Positions 15,950 to 24,821 of a stretch of DNA of 64,000 nucleotides are shown one piece after another. The stretch is from Desulfovibrio sp. (lineage in GTDB: Bacteria > Desulfobacterota > Desulfovibrionia > Desulfovibrionales > Desulfovibrionaceae), in the NCBI GenBank assembly GCA_016208105.1, contig JACQYS010000008.1, forward strand, positions 124,001 to 188,000, read 5' to 3'. The position numbers and the translations under genes are program-made. Under the pieces are notes generated by a model that was given only the letters and a program-made list of their open reading frames with translations, was not told the origin of the DNA and did no database searches. Position 1 is the first letter of the stretch. Each line of letters starts with the position of its first letter.

Positions 15950-17662
15950 TTACTTTCTATCCACTGCAATACTTGAGAGTAAATTTTTCGTAGCAGCTAG
16001 AAGTTCTTCCCAGTTCAGTTCGTAATTGCGCACACTATGAATGATTATACTTTGGCGATAATTCTCCCTAGGTGGTGTCTGACATGCGTTTGCTTCAAGC
16101 TTCAAACAGCTCTGTTCCAAGAAGCCTACTGAACCGTAGTATATCCCTGGCAGATTTGCGATAAAAGTAGTAAATAACGCCCCACCCCCTAAAGGGGATA
16201 TGAACATGTCGCATTTCCCAACTCGAAAAATCGTATCATATAGTTCACAGTGTAAAGCATTGTGAACATCAATCTTGGCATTAAGCTTAGCGCGGATCTG
16301 TAGCAACAAGTACTCTTCTTCTGGCAACCCATCGAACACTACTAACATGTCCTGATAATCCAAGTATAATTCATTCAGCAAGGATGCAAGGCCGTCAACT
16401 TGGCCGAGCCAACCACGCTTTGATCGCAACGTGACCCACAGCACGGGCCAGTGCGAACTAACCTGTGACAGCTCAAGTATTTTATTCAATGATAAATCAT
16501 GCCTAACCTTGGACTCACTCACCACTCTTGCAGCAACCTTGTTCATGAACTGGCCGTAGTAATAAATAAAACCGCATGTAAGCCTGTTTTTAAGTATATA
16601 TTGGAAGGCGTTACTGCGCCTTCTTTTTGTATCTTGCCCCTGAAGATTTTCGAACGTTCCGATTTCAGGAAACAGATCTCGGAAGTTTAGTAGATCTACA
16701 GAAACAATCATTATCCTATCAAGAGCATGATGGTAACCTTGATCAAGACAAAATTGAACACCACCAAGTTCATGAAGACCATGGTGCCCCAGGTTTGGAT
16801 GAATTCCAACAAATGAGACTCTATCGTAACCACTAGTTTCTTCACAGTAGGACTCAAGGCTTTCCAAACAATACGCTGCCTGCACTTTCAATAGATCAAC
16901 GTAATGCCACAAAGCACCATTACACCATGACTTTTCCAGACTAGGATAGCACGAAGTAAAGTCAATAAGAGCCTCTTTTTCCGGCAGATACACCCCCCAC
17001 ACCTGCGGGATGTACTTCAACACGTAGAATTCCTGACAACATAAAAACCGATAAAAGATGACTAATGCCAAATCCAAAACAGGCAAAGATTGACGTGTTT
17101 TGCAAAGCCTCCCGCAAAAGGGACACCGCGCAGCAGCCTCTCCAGTCTCAGCAATAACTCTATCAAATGGCGTGAACCTACCTTTAACAGGATAAGCGTC
17201 CCGCCACAGCACATCATTTTTTGTTAATGGATCTATAAAATCATTCTTTACACCTAATAAATCAAGAGTTCTTCTATCATCAGCAGAAGACCACTCAAAT
17301 GTTGAGACACTCCTCCTTGGCCTATTCAGACTCCACTCTCCATTACTACTCTGAAGATCAATGACCTCAACCCGCGGCTTATATTTACACAGCTCGAATA
17401 AAAGATCTTGCGCTCCGTCTAAACCACAAAATAAACATACATCAATAGTATGTATAAATTGCTTTATATTGTTGAAGCATTTAAATTGTAAACTTTGCCA
17501 CCCTGCCCCAGCGCCATAAACGCCTACAACTTCAATACCATCAAACAAATGTATATCGCAGCCAAATCGAGCAAAATCACCAGGGTATAGACCGATGCGC
17601 TTCCCTTTAAGGTGGCTCGCCAGTTCATCGAGGTTGCGTCGTATATCTTCTATAATCACCAT
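15950..17662 (-). CDS. Large AT-rich protein of unknown function with Rossmann-like N-terminus
   Basis: 570 residues; I do not recognise the family. The N-terminus (KRIGLYPGDFARFGCDIHLF, then VVGVYGAGAG) looks like a Rossmann-type nucleotide or sugar-binding domain similar in style to the last domain of the neighbouring radical SAM protein. A CPFCGRLC motif at about 180-187 could form half of a zinc site or a cluster. The C-terminal part (CDMFISPLGGGALFTTFIANLPGIYYG) resembles the donor-binding end of GT-B glycosyltransferases. Codon use is much more AT-rich than in the Pse genes, suggesting lateral gain. Probably a glycan-related enzyme, by context only. Confidence 0.6.
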   Translation of the reverse strand: MVIIEDIRRNLDELASHLKGKRIGLYPGDFARFGCDIHLFDGIEVVGVYGAGAGWQSLQFKCFNNIKQFIHTIDVCLFCGLDGAQDLLFELCKYKPRVEVIDLQSSNGEWSLNRPRRSVSTFEWSSADDRRTLDLLGVKNDFIDPLTKNDVLWRDAYPVKGRFTPFDRVIAETGEAAARCPFCGRLCKTRQSLPVLDLALVIFYRFLCCQEFYVLKYIPQVWGVYLPEKEALIDFTSCYPSLEKSWCNGALWHYVDLLKVQAAYCLESLESYCEETSGYDRVSFVGIHPNLGHHGLHELGGVQFCLDQGYHHALDRIMIVSVDLLNFRDLFPEIGTFENLQGQDTKRRRSNAFQYILKNRLTCGFIYYYGQFMNKVAARVVSESKVRHDLSLNKILELSQVSSHWPVLWVTLRSKRGWLGQVDGLASLLNELYLDYQDMLVVFDGLPEEEYLLLQIRAKLNAKIDVHNALHCELYDTIFRVGKCDMFISPLGGGALFTTFIANLPGIYYGSVGFLEQSCLKLEANACQTPPRENYRQSIIIHSVRNYELNWEELLAATKNLLSSIAVDRK

Positions 17663-17771
17663 ACTCGTTTCTCTCGCTTGGAACAGATCGGATTGGATTC
17701 CTCACCACTTCGAGCAAGTCAAAAAATACAATCCAGGTCTTGGTATCCTTTTAGTTCCAGTAGCTTTAGAG

Positions 17772-20054
17772 CTATACCCGTTCATCGAAAAAAGGGAGAA
17801 GCCGAAGAGCAGGCCGCATAATCGTATCCAGGGCGATCGTTGCAAGCCCCGGTAAATAGGAAGACAATTGACCTTCCAGGGCCCGCTGGAGCTCTCGTCC
17901 AGGTGTCGCCAAGAAAACTAAATCAGCGCCGAGTTCTTCAATCCTCCGAGGAGGGAAAAGAGGCAATCCATCAAGGACCTGAGTTTGAACGCTGCGAAAA
18001 TTATCTACGAAACCAATAACTTCTGCACCATGACGTTGCAACCTCTTTGCCATCTCCTGGCCAAAAGGACCCGCCGGAGCCAGAGCGATACGCCCCCCAA
18101 TAGCTGCAACCTGGGCACACACACCTTCGAGAGCTTGATCTCTCATACTGGCGTAGATTCGACTCGACCGACTTGCAGACAACGCCAGCACTACAGCATC
18201 CAGGTCATGTCCACTTCTGGCCAATGGCCCATTTTTGCGTGTATTTTCATATGTAGCAAGCCATCCTGGTGGAGCGATGGAGAACACACGCTCAGCGGGA
18301 ACACCCTGCTCAGCTAATAATTTTGCTGCGGTTGGCGGATGGATACTATCTGCAATCAGAGCAAAATCAGGTGCGAATTGCTCAACTTCATCCGGTGCGC
18401 AGACTGGTGATTCGAAGAACCAAGGCCAGTCGCGCAACCCGATATCGTCGATGCAACAGACTATTCGACCTGGATCAAGCCCCAAGACATCGAAATATTG
18501 AATCCCCAGACTGTTATGCCCAACACCCCAGATGGCTATCCGGCGAGCGTCTGCCAACATTTCACGTAACATATTGGCATGACGGAGGCCCGCCCCTTCC
18601 TTATATACATCAACGTACATGAGACCAAAACATGCCGGGCAATAATATTCCTGACCCAAAACCACTTCTGGTGGGAAAGAAGGCGAGACCGTCCGCCCAC
18701 ACGACGGGCACGACCCTTTCCCGCTTTCCGCATTGAAGTCTCTTATTGTCCACCTTTTAAGCAGATATGTTGCGTTTCTCCTAACCTGCCGCAAGGCAGC
18801 CCCCCATACAGCGCTGTCCGGCACAGCACTAACATTGACATAATCTGGATCAAAAAATTTTCCTGTTCGCAAAATGCTACTGTAATTCAGCCGTTCAATG
18901 TATTTAGCTTCATCCTCTATCAACCCAGAGGCAACAGCATTACGGTATATGCATGTCCCAGGGTAAGCAAGAACCATGCTAAACATTCTTCCAACAATAT
19001 CTTCTTCGATAAGCAGGTCGACAGTAGCAGCCATTTCTTCTTCATTTTCAGTTTCATTAGCAAGCATAAATGAACACCCAGCATTTATTCCTGCGGAACG
19101 TGCAGCGCTAACAAAACTCTTTATTTTCTCTATATTAGTATTTTTTCCAATCTTCTTAAGCACACGATCACTTCCACTTTCAACACCTACACCAACATAA
19201 ACACACCCAGCATCCCTCATTGTTGTTAAAATTCTTTTATCTATGTCAACCCGCAGATTGCACACCCATGTTTTTCCAGGACCATGCACAGCGTAGGCGT
19301 TACAAAAGTCTCGAATCAACTTACCAGTGGGTGCAAAGAGTTCGTTGGGAAAGACAAAATGATCAAACTCGTACGCCGCTACGAGGCGATGCATTTCTTC
19401 AAGAATATACTCCATCCGACGCATGCGATAGGCCCCATTGGTTGGCGAGCAAAACGTGCAGCGACCTACGCAACCTCTCGCCGAAAGCACAGGCATAGAA
19501 ACGGCTCTGTCCTCTGGACTGTCCGCACCGCTGTAATGACGCGCATTGACGTCGTCCCATACCGGAAAGGTATCGAACGTTCGTAGATCGAGCCAGGGAC
19601 GCATGGGGTTGACTTGGAGGCTACCACCTGGGCTGCGACTGATAACTCCTGGGATGCCTTTGGGATCACAACGCAAGCTCAAAGCATCAAGCAATTCAGG
19701 AAACGTAATCTCGGCCTCACCCAGCACGCCATAGTCCACAGCGATGCGGTCAAAGACAATATGCGCCGGTGTATCAAAATTGATCGGCCCACCCAGGATA
19801 AAAGGCGTCTCTGGGTTAATCGCTTTGACTTCTGCGGCTAAGTCACGAAAAAAACAGAAATCCGCGCTCATGCCACCAGCAGCCACCGCCAGGTACTCGC
19901 CACGGGCCAACGGCCCAGCCCAAGAGCACGAGTCTGGAAACAGCCTGTCAACGAAATCATAATCCATCCCCACCTTGCGCAGAGCACTCATGACATGCCC
20001 AAGTCCTATGGGAAAATGGTCGTAGGCTGATTTGAACAGTAGAACCTTGCTCAT
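17772..20054 (-). CDS. B12-binding radical SAM protein with zinc ribbon and two C-terminal Rossmann-like domains
   Basis: 760 residues, about 300 longer than the other B12-radical SAM proteins here. Order of parts: cobalamin-binding-like domain (1-150, FILGGPINFDTP, DYGVLGEAEITFPELL); radical SAM core with CVGRCTFC at 195-202 and VGVGVESGSDRVLKKIGKN; a CPSC/CPAC zinc-ribbon pair at 449-452 and 472-475; then two Rossmann-like units, RRIAIWGVGHNSLG near 505 and GRIALAPAGPFGQEMAKRL near 645, the latter with GFVDNF and LPLFPPRRI. The tail domains resemble those at the C-terminus of sugar C-methyltransferases and nucleotide-sugar-binding proteins. I infer that it acts on a nucleotide-linked sugar held by its tail domains. 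The 95 bases upstream are empty. Confidence 0.75.
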   Translation of the reverse strand: MSKVLLFKSAYDHFPIGLGHVMSALRKVGMDYDFVDRLFPDSCSWAGPLARGEYLAVAAGGMSADFCFFRDLAAEVKAINPETPFILGGPINFDTPAHIVFDRIAVDYGVLGEAEITFPELLDALSLRCDPKGIPGVISRSPGGSLQVNPMRPWLDLRTFDTFPVWDDVNARHYSGADSPEDRAVSMPVLSARGCVGRCTFCSPTNGAYRMRRMEYILEEMHRLVAAYEFDHFVFPNELFAPTGKLIRDFCNAYAVHGPGKTWVCNLRVDIDKRILTTMRDAGCVYVGVGVESGSDRVLKKIGKNTNIEKIKSFVSAARSAGINAGCSFMLANETENEEEMAATVDLLIEEDIVGRMFSMVLAYPGTCIYRNAVASGLIEDEAKYIERLNYSSILRTGKFFDPDYVNVSAVPDSAVWGAALRQVRRNATYLLKRWTIRDFNAESGKGSCPSCGRTVSPSFPPEVVLGQEYYCPACFGLMYVDVYKEGAGLRHANMLREMLADARRIAIWGVGHNSLGIQYFDVLGLDPGRIVCCIDDIGLRDWPWFFESPVCAPDEVEQFAPDFALIADSIHPPTAAKLLAEQGVPAERVFSIAPPGWLATYENTRKNGPLARSGHDLDAVVLALSASRSSRIYASMRDQALEGVCAQVAAIGGRIALAPAGPFGQEMAKRLQRHGAEVIGFVDNFRSVQTQVLDGLPLFPPRRIEELGADLVFLATPGRELQRALEGQLSSYLPGLATIALDTIMRPALRLLPFFDERV

Positions 20055-20149
20055 TGTTGCCCCTGCTTGCGATTGAAAAATGCCTAGTGGGAAAATTAGC
20101 CTTCGCCGTCAGTATCATGCAATTTCCGCTCCGATTGTCCCCCAGCACA

Positions 20150-21484
20150 TTATTCTTTGCGCCAAGCGGCAAAGTTGACCTCCACCTCCTCCAACCATTC
20201 AAGATGCGACTTAACCATGATCTCACGGTCAAACCGACCAACAGCGTCCAAAGCAGCGTTTAGGCCAAGGCGGGTGCGTAGATCCGAATCCGACAAAAGA
20301 ACAGCCAGCCCTTGAGCCAAGGCCTCGTAATCACCGGGGGGGGAGAGGATTCCTGTAGCCGTCTCCGACCCCACTCCGCTCGCAACACCAACACTTCGTC
20401 CCCCCAAAGGTCGTATCTGTTCTGGAATACCACCCACGGCTGTGGCCGCGACTGGTGTTCCACACGCCAGCGCTTCCAGCACTACCGTCGGGAACGTATC
20501 GGCGCATGTAGCGTGGACATAAATATCAGCGGCGCGGTAATACTCAGCAACCAGCGTCGGATCGTTAACGAATGGCACGAAGCGAACATCAGCACGGCCA
20601 TGACGCTCATTGGGGGCATCCTCCCCTAAAGCCAGAAATATGATCTCATTATCTGGGAGACGTTCTGCCAGACATGCTACAGCCAGACGCATCGTCTTCC
20701 AGTCGCGCCACATACTCTGGCGCACGGATGTAGCCGCAAACAATACAACCTTTGCTTCTGGCGGTATTCCTAGCCTCTGACGCGCAGCCGCCCGGGAGCC
20801 TGGCCGGAACACTTTCAGATCCACACCGTTTGGGATTACTTTCATCCCAGCTACAGCTGGAGCCAGAATTGACGCCACGACTTTGTCCATCAGCCAATTC
20901 GAGGGCGTGGTAACGTAGAGCCGGCTTCGGGCAAATATCGCCTTCTTGCGCCGCCAATTGTGCTCCGTGGAATCCTGGGCTAGGCCAGGATAGATTCTAA
21001 TGTTTGGACATTTGCCACAGCCTGACTTCCAACGTTCGCAGTCGAATGAGTGAGCACAATTACCAGCAAGAAGCCACGCGTCATGGAGAGTGAGGGTGAA
21101 TGGCACCTGGGCAGAAAACTTCGGCAACAGTCGGAGGTCAAAATAGCCACCGTGTAGGTTATGCGCTGCGACTACATCCGGCCTCCCATCCGGCAAAAAA
21201 TCTAGTAGTCGAGCACTGTGGGGCTGGCGAAACTCCTCCAAACCTTTACGACGATCCCTCAAACGAAGACGATCGCACTCAGAAAGATTGTCTTCTTTCT
21301 CCAGGTTCCTGAATACGGTTGGCAAGCCTCCACCCATGTCAATCACTCGAGGGTGACTGGTATTCTTCGCACCGACAATCAACCAGGCTTCTTTGCCTTG
21401 GGCCACAAACCCTTCGCAAAGCCCCCGGCAAATGTTCTCAGCCCCTCCCCCAGCGTCGAACGTATTAAGAAGCATGATCCGCAT
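20150..21484 (-). CDS. Glycosyltransferase family 4 protein
   Basis: 444 residues with a standard GT4 (GT-B) plan. The N-terminal acceptor domain starts MRIMLLNTFDAGGGAEN and has FTLTLHDAWLLAGNCAHSFDC with a Cys cluster (CERWKSGCGKCPN) around 160, as in WcaC/MtfB-like transferases. The donor domain has VIPNGVDLKVFRPG and the EX7E motif in DTFPTVVLEALACGTPVAATAVGG. It transfers a sugar from a nucleotide donor onto a growing glycan at the inner membrane. The 228 bases upstream (21485-21712) hold nothing I recognise. Confidence 0.85.
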   Translation of the reverse strand: MRIMLLNTFDAGGGAENICRGLCEGFVAQGKEAWLIVGAKNTSHPRVIDMGGGLPTVFRNLEKEDNLSECDRLRLRDRRKGLEEFRQPHSARLLDFLPDGRPDVVAAHNLHGGYFDLRLLPKFSAQVPFTLTLHDAWLLAGNCAHSFDCERWKSGCGKCPNIRIYPGLAQDSTEHNWRRKKAIFARSRLYVTTPSNWLMDKVVASILAPAVAGMKVIPNGVDLKVFRPGSRAAARQRLGIPPEAKVVLFAATSVRQSMWRDWKTMRLAVACLAERLPDNEIIFLALGEDAPNERHGRADVRFVPFVNDPTLVAEYYRAADIYVHATCADTFPTVVLEALACGTPVAATAVGGIPEQIRPLGGRSVGVASGVGSETATGILSPPGDYEALAQGLAVLLSDSDLRTRLGLNAALDAVGRFDREIMVKSHLEWLEEVEVNFAAWRKE

Positions 21485-21712
21485 TTACCCAACCTTATGG
21501 TTCCGCAGTAGAGTATAAAGCCAAAATAATGTTTGATTGTTAGTCATCAATCAACAAGAAGGCACAGCCAACGAGTCGAAAGCACTCTATAAGTAATTAT
21601 GCCTCAGGGTGAATAACCACTCATCCTCAAAGCATCACGCTACACCCAGCATGTGCACGATGCGTTGCAATTCATCTAGCCTCGACCTATGCCACACCGT
21701 CCTAATAAGAAA

Positions 21713-23380
21713 TCAGTTCCACTCAACCTTGGAGTACAACTTAAGTAGTCCATTCAATCGGCCGTCCAGGTCGTGCTCCGCCCTGTAGACGCGTACGTTC
21801 TGCCGCAATGCTTCGTAATCCACCTCATCGATCAGGCCCCCTAACCTACTGATCTCATCTTGCCCGACCACCAGCCCGAGACCATGCTCGCGCACCAGCT
21901 CTGACACTGCCTCAAGTTCCCTGCTGACAATCACCGGCAGCCCCGCCTCCAAAAAACTGAAAAATTTTGTCGGCAATATGTGTGAGAGATGAGGCCGTTG
22001 CATGGTGAACACTTCAGGGAAACGATAGACCATGCTGCCCCAGCCGAAACCGCCAATTGTTGCGGGCAGCTGATCTGGCCCCACGCCTTCATGTACGGTG
22101 AAGAGAGGCTCTGTCCGTGCCAGATACTCATAGTCCCAGAATGCGCCTCGCTCTCCCTTTCGCTGGTAGGGATTGAGAAAAACATTGAAGGCTACCCCCT
22201 GGGCGGCCAACTCACGAATGAGACCGAGAAGCTGGACATCGCCAAAGGGAGGGGCTGGGTAGTTCGAAGGGTTGAGGGTTCCACAAAAGACAAGACTTCG
22301 CCTCCCCGCAGCTCCCAAGGGGACATCCGCAAAAAATTCCTTCAACGGATGGCTGTGCAAGTGAATCAGTGGAGGTGAGGTTGAGTATTGCTCGACAAGG
22401 GTGCCAACCGACCCATCTCGATAGTTGAGCGCAACACCAGACGATGCGGACAGGGCCACGCTGATGGAATGGTGTTCCGCTGCCGCCTCCCCCTGAGCAA
22501 ATAGCCGGTCGTATTCCTCATCCGTGAAACAGTAATTCGGGAGATCGTTGAATTCGGTGATCACGGGCGACACCGAGAGCGCGGCAGCCGCTGCGGCGAA
22601 ACAGTGCAATCCCAGCCATCCCTGGAAGTGAACCGCCCGGAAACGATGCTTGGCGAGCAATCCGTAGAAAAGCTCCAGATTGGCACCAGCATTCAGGATC
22701 ACATCGAAGAAGCCTTGCTTGTGCGCCTGATTGGAAGGATTGAGGCAGAGGAAGGCTGTCTGGAAGCCTCTGCGCCGAAGGGCCATGCTAAGTTTGCCCT
22801 GGTTAAAGTAGGTGTAGATCCCAGCAAAGAGAATCGTCCGCTTGGGGTCAAGTCGGGCGATGGAGTCCGACATGGCAGAGAATAGCCCGCCCAGAGCCTC
22901 GTCGTATGCCTGCCTCCAGAACGAAGGAACTGCAAAAGGGATGTTGTTTGCTGTAAGATTAGGCACCACTTGTACGGGCCCGGCACATGCTTCGGGCAAA
23001 CCCTGTCCCTGCTCCTCGTCGAGCACGAGCAATGCCCCGGCCTGCTTGGACGCCGAAAGCGGCAAGGACTCCACGAGTCCGATGCCTGGAGCGAATAAAG
23101 GACTTGCCGGCTCGGCCTCAAGCAAAACGACCTTTTCGAAACCGTCGAGAATGCCTGATGAGAGGAGTTGGGCCCCGAGGTCTCGGTCGCCAACCACTCC
23201 AAGTACCTTTCTTTGCCCAGACCTCAGCTTGGCAACGGCAATGGAGGCGGCACGCAGCCTAAGCCTGTCAGCCATGGACTGGCGTTCACGCGGGGAGGCA
23301 GCTTCAGCGCCTTTACGTTGAAGAGTTTCCCACAAAAATGGATCGGCCTGGGCCAATGTTCTGAAAACGCTCACCGTCAC
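21713..23380 (-). CDS. GT-B glycosyltransferase-like protein
   Basis: 555 residues; a distant GT-B-type transferase. Only the C-terminal half is recognisable: RSLVFCGTLNPSNY, then FNVFLNPYQRKGE, then TKFFSFLEAGLPVIVSRELEAVSELVREHGLG. The last stretch aligns by eye with the downstream gene, so the two are paralogues. The N-terminal 150 residues have no recognisable motif. Likely a cytoplasmic transferase for the surface glycan; donor unknown. It lies 65 bases after the downstream paralogue in the same direction. Confidence 0.5.
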   Translation of the reverse strand: MTVSVFRTLAQADPFLWETLQRKGAEAASPRERQSMADRLRLRAASIAVAKLRSGQRKVLGVVGDRDLGAQLLSSGILDGFEKVVLLEAEPASPLFAPGIGLVESLPLSASKQAGALLVLDEEQGQGLPEACAGPVQVVPNLTANNIPFAVPSFWRQAYDEALGGLFSAMSDSIARLDPKRTILFAGIYTYFNQGKLSMALRRRGFQTAFLCLNPSNQAHKQGFFDVILNAGANLELFYGLLAKHRFRAVHFQGWLGLHCFAAAAAALSVSPVITEFNDLPNYCFTDEEYDRLFAQGEAAAEHHSISVALSASSGVALNYRDGSVGTLVEQYSTSPPLIHLHSHPLKEFFADVPLGAAGRRSLVFCGTLNPSNYPAPPFGDVQLLGLIRELAAQGVAFNVFLNPYQRKGERGAFWDYEYLARTEPLFTVHEGVGPDQLPATIGGFGWGSMVYRFPEVFTMQRPHLSHILPTKFFSFLEAGLPVIVSRELEAVSELVREHGLGLVVGQDEISRLGGLIDEVDYEALRQNVRVYRAEHDLDGRLNGLLKLYSKVEWN

Positions 23381-23445
23381 TCCGTCAGATATGGTATACG
23401 GGCTTCAGCTTCCGCTCGTGTTCAGTGAACGGCCCCACCTGGAGA

Positions 23446-24714
23446 TTACAGCCCCCTGAACCGTTCTATGTCTTCAATTCCCTCGTAGAGAGCCTTCAGA
23501 GCCGGGATAGCCGTTGCCACCTCGAAGCGTTCGCGGAAGCGGGCAACGCCCTCACGCAAGGCCGCGTAGTCGGCCTCAGCAAGCAGCTTAGGGAGACTCT
23601 CCAATCTTCTCAGCGAGTAGATGACTCCAATGCCATATTCACGCACCAAATCCGCGATGTAATGAAACTCCTCGTAGGCTAGAATTGGCAGGCCTGCTTC
23701 AAAGTAACTGAATATCTTTGTGGACATATTGGTGTGAAAGGCTTCGATACGGTACGTGGACAACTCCACGTTGTCGTACAGCAGTCCGTAATGGAAATGC
23801 TTGATTCCCTCCGGCAATGCATAAAAGGGCATTCCAGGTTGAAAGCTGAAATGCGGTAATCTGTCTTGCATGGAAATATAGCGGCCCTGCTCGTTCCAGA
23901 ACATGTTGCGGGCGTTCTGGTTTGCGTAGATCGTAAGTTCGAGCTCGCCGCCGGTTCCTTCGATGATCGGATCAAATACTTGGTTTGCGTGGCCGTTTTT
24001 CAAAGCCAGGTGGAAAGGCATGACCCCGCCAGCGTAGACCAACCGGTACGGCGGCATGTCCGAAGATTCTCCGCAAGAGAAAAACTCCCGACACGGCAAG
24101 GCGTGGACTTGAACACCAGGAGTATCGAGCTTCCAGGCCTGGCGGATGGCCTCGTATCCTTTGTCAGGCATCTTGTGGACCACGGCGTCTGCTCGGGAGA
24201 GCACCTCTCGTTCCAGGCGGCAATTGAACGTATCCTGATCGCGAGACATATAGTGCCAGGAATCGTACAGATCGACGACCAAGCGCCCTCCGCCGAGGGC
24301 TTCCACTGCCAGCGCTCCAAGCAGAGAAGGCTGCACATGCACCGAGAGAGCCAGCGGAGAGGCCTGTGGCAGCAAGGTCAGAAGTTCCCGGTAGTGTTCG
24401 AGCTCGTACACCTGGTCAAACCAACGCAGGCATTGCACGTCCTCGCGGGCGCAACAGGCAATAAAGGTGGTGTAGTAGTCCCCTGTCCGGCGCAGGGCGA
24501 TACTTTTCTTAATGCTGTTGAGATACGGATAGTATGACAGAAAAATGACATGCTTTTTTCCGCCCACTTCCGCACGGTCAAGGTTCTCCAGGGGTTGACG
24601 GAAGGCGAGAGCCTCGCGGCCACGCGGCATAGGAGCATCCAGCAGATCATGAACTCCGGCTCGAAGATCCGCCGGAAGCCAGCCGAACTTCCCATTTCCG
24701 ACCACCATCATCAC
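23446..24714 (-). CDS. GT-B glycosyltransferase-like protein, paralogue of the gene at 21713
   Basis: 422 residues. HVIFLSYYPYLNSIKKSIALRR begins the N-terminal Rossmann unit at about residue 54, YRLVYAGGVMPFH starts the second, and TKIFSYFEAGLPILAYEEFHYIADLVREYGIG is the donor-site helix region shared with the gene at 21713. Three tandem ATG codons at 24706-24714 follow GAGGAG, so any of them may be the start. It trails the radical SAM gene at 24822 by 107 bases of AT-rich sequence. Confidence 0.55.
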   Translation of the reverse strand: MMMVVGNGKFGWLPADLRAGVHDLLDAPMPRGREALAFRQPLENLDRAEVGGKKHVIFLSYYPYLNSIKKSIALRRTGDYYTTFIACCAREDVQCLRWFDQVYELEHYRELLTLLPQASPLALSVHVQPSLLGALAVEALGGGRLVVDLYDSWHYMSRDQDTFNCRLEREVLSRADAVVHKMPDKGYEAIRQAWKLDTPGVQVHALPCREFFSCGESSDMPPYRLVYAGGVMPFHLALKNGHANQVFDPIIEGTGGELELTIYANQNARNMFWNEQGRYISMQDRLPHFSFQPGMPFYALPEGIKHFHYGLLYDNVELSTYRIEAFHTNMSTKIFSYFEAGLPILAYEEFHYIADLVREYGIGVIYSLRRLESLPKLLAEADYAALREGVARFRERFEVATAIPALKALYEGIEDIERFRGL

Positions 24715-24821
24715 TCCTCAGAGGCCCAAAAGCCGGTGAGAGTCAGCTCCAGCCGCGCATCCGGCACGCCTGCACGGCGGAGAACTCCATTGTTGAATCA
24801 TTATGTAACACAGCATTTATA

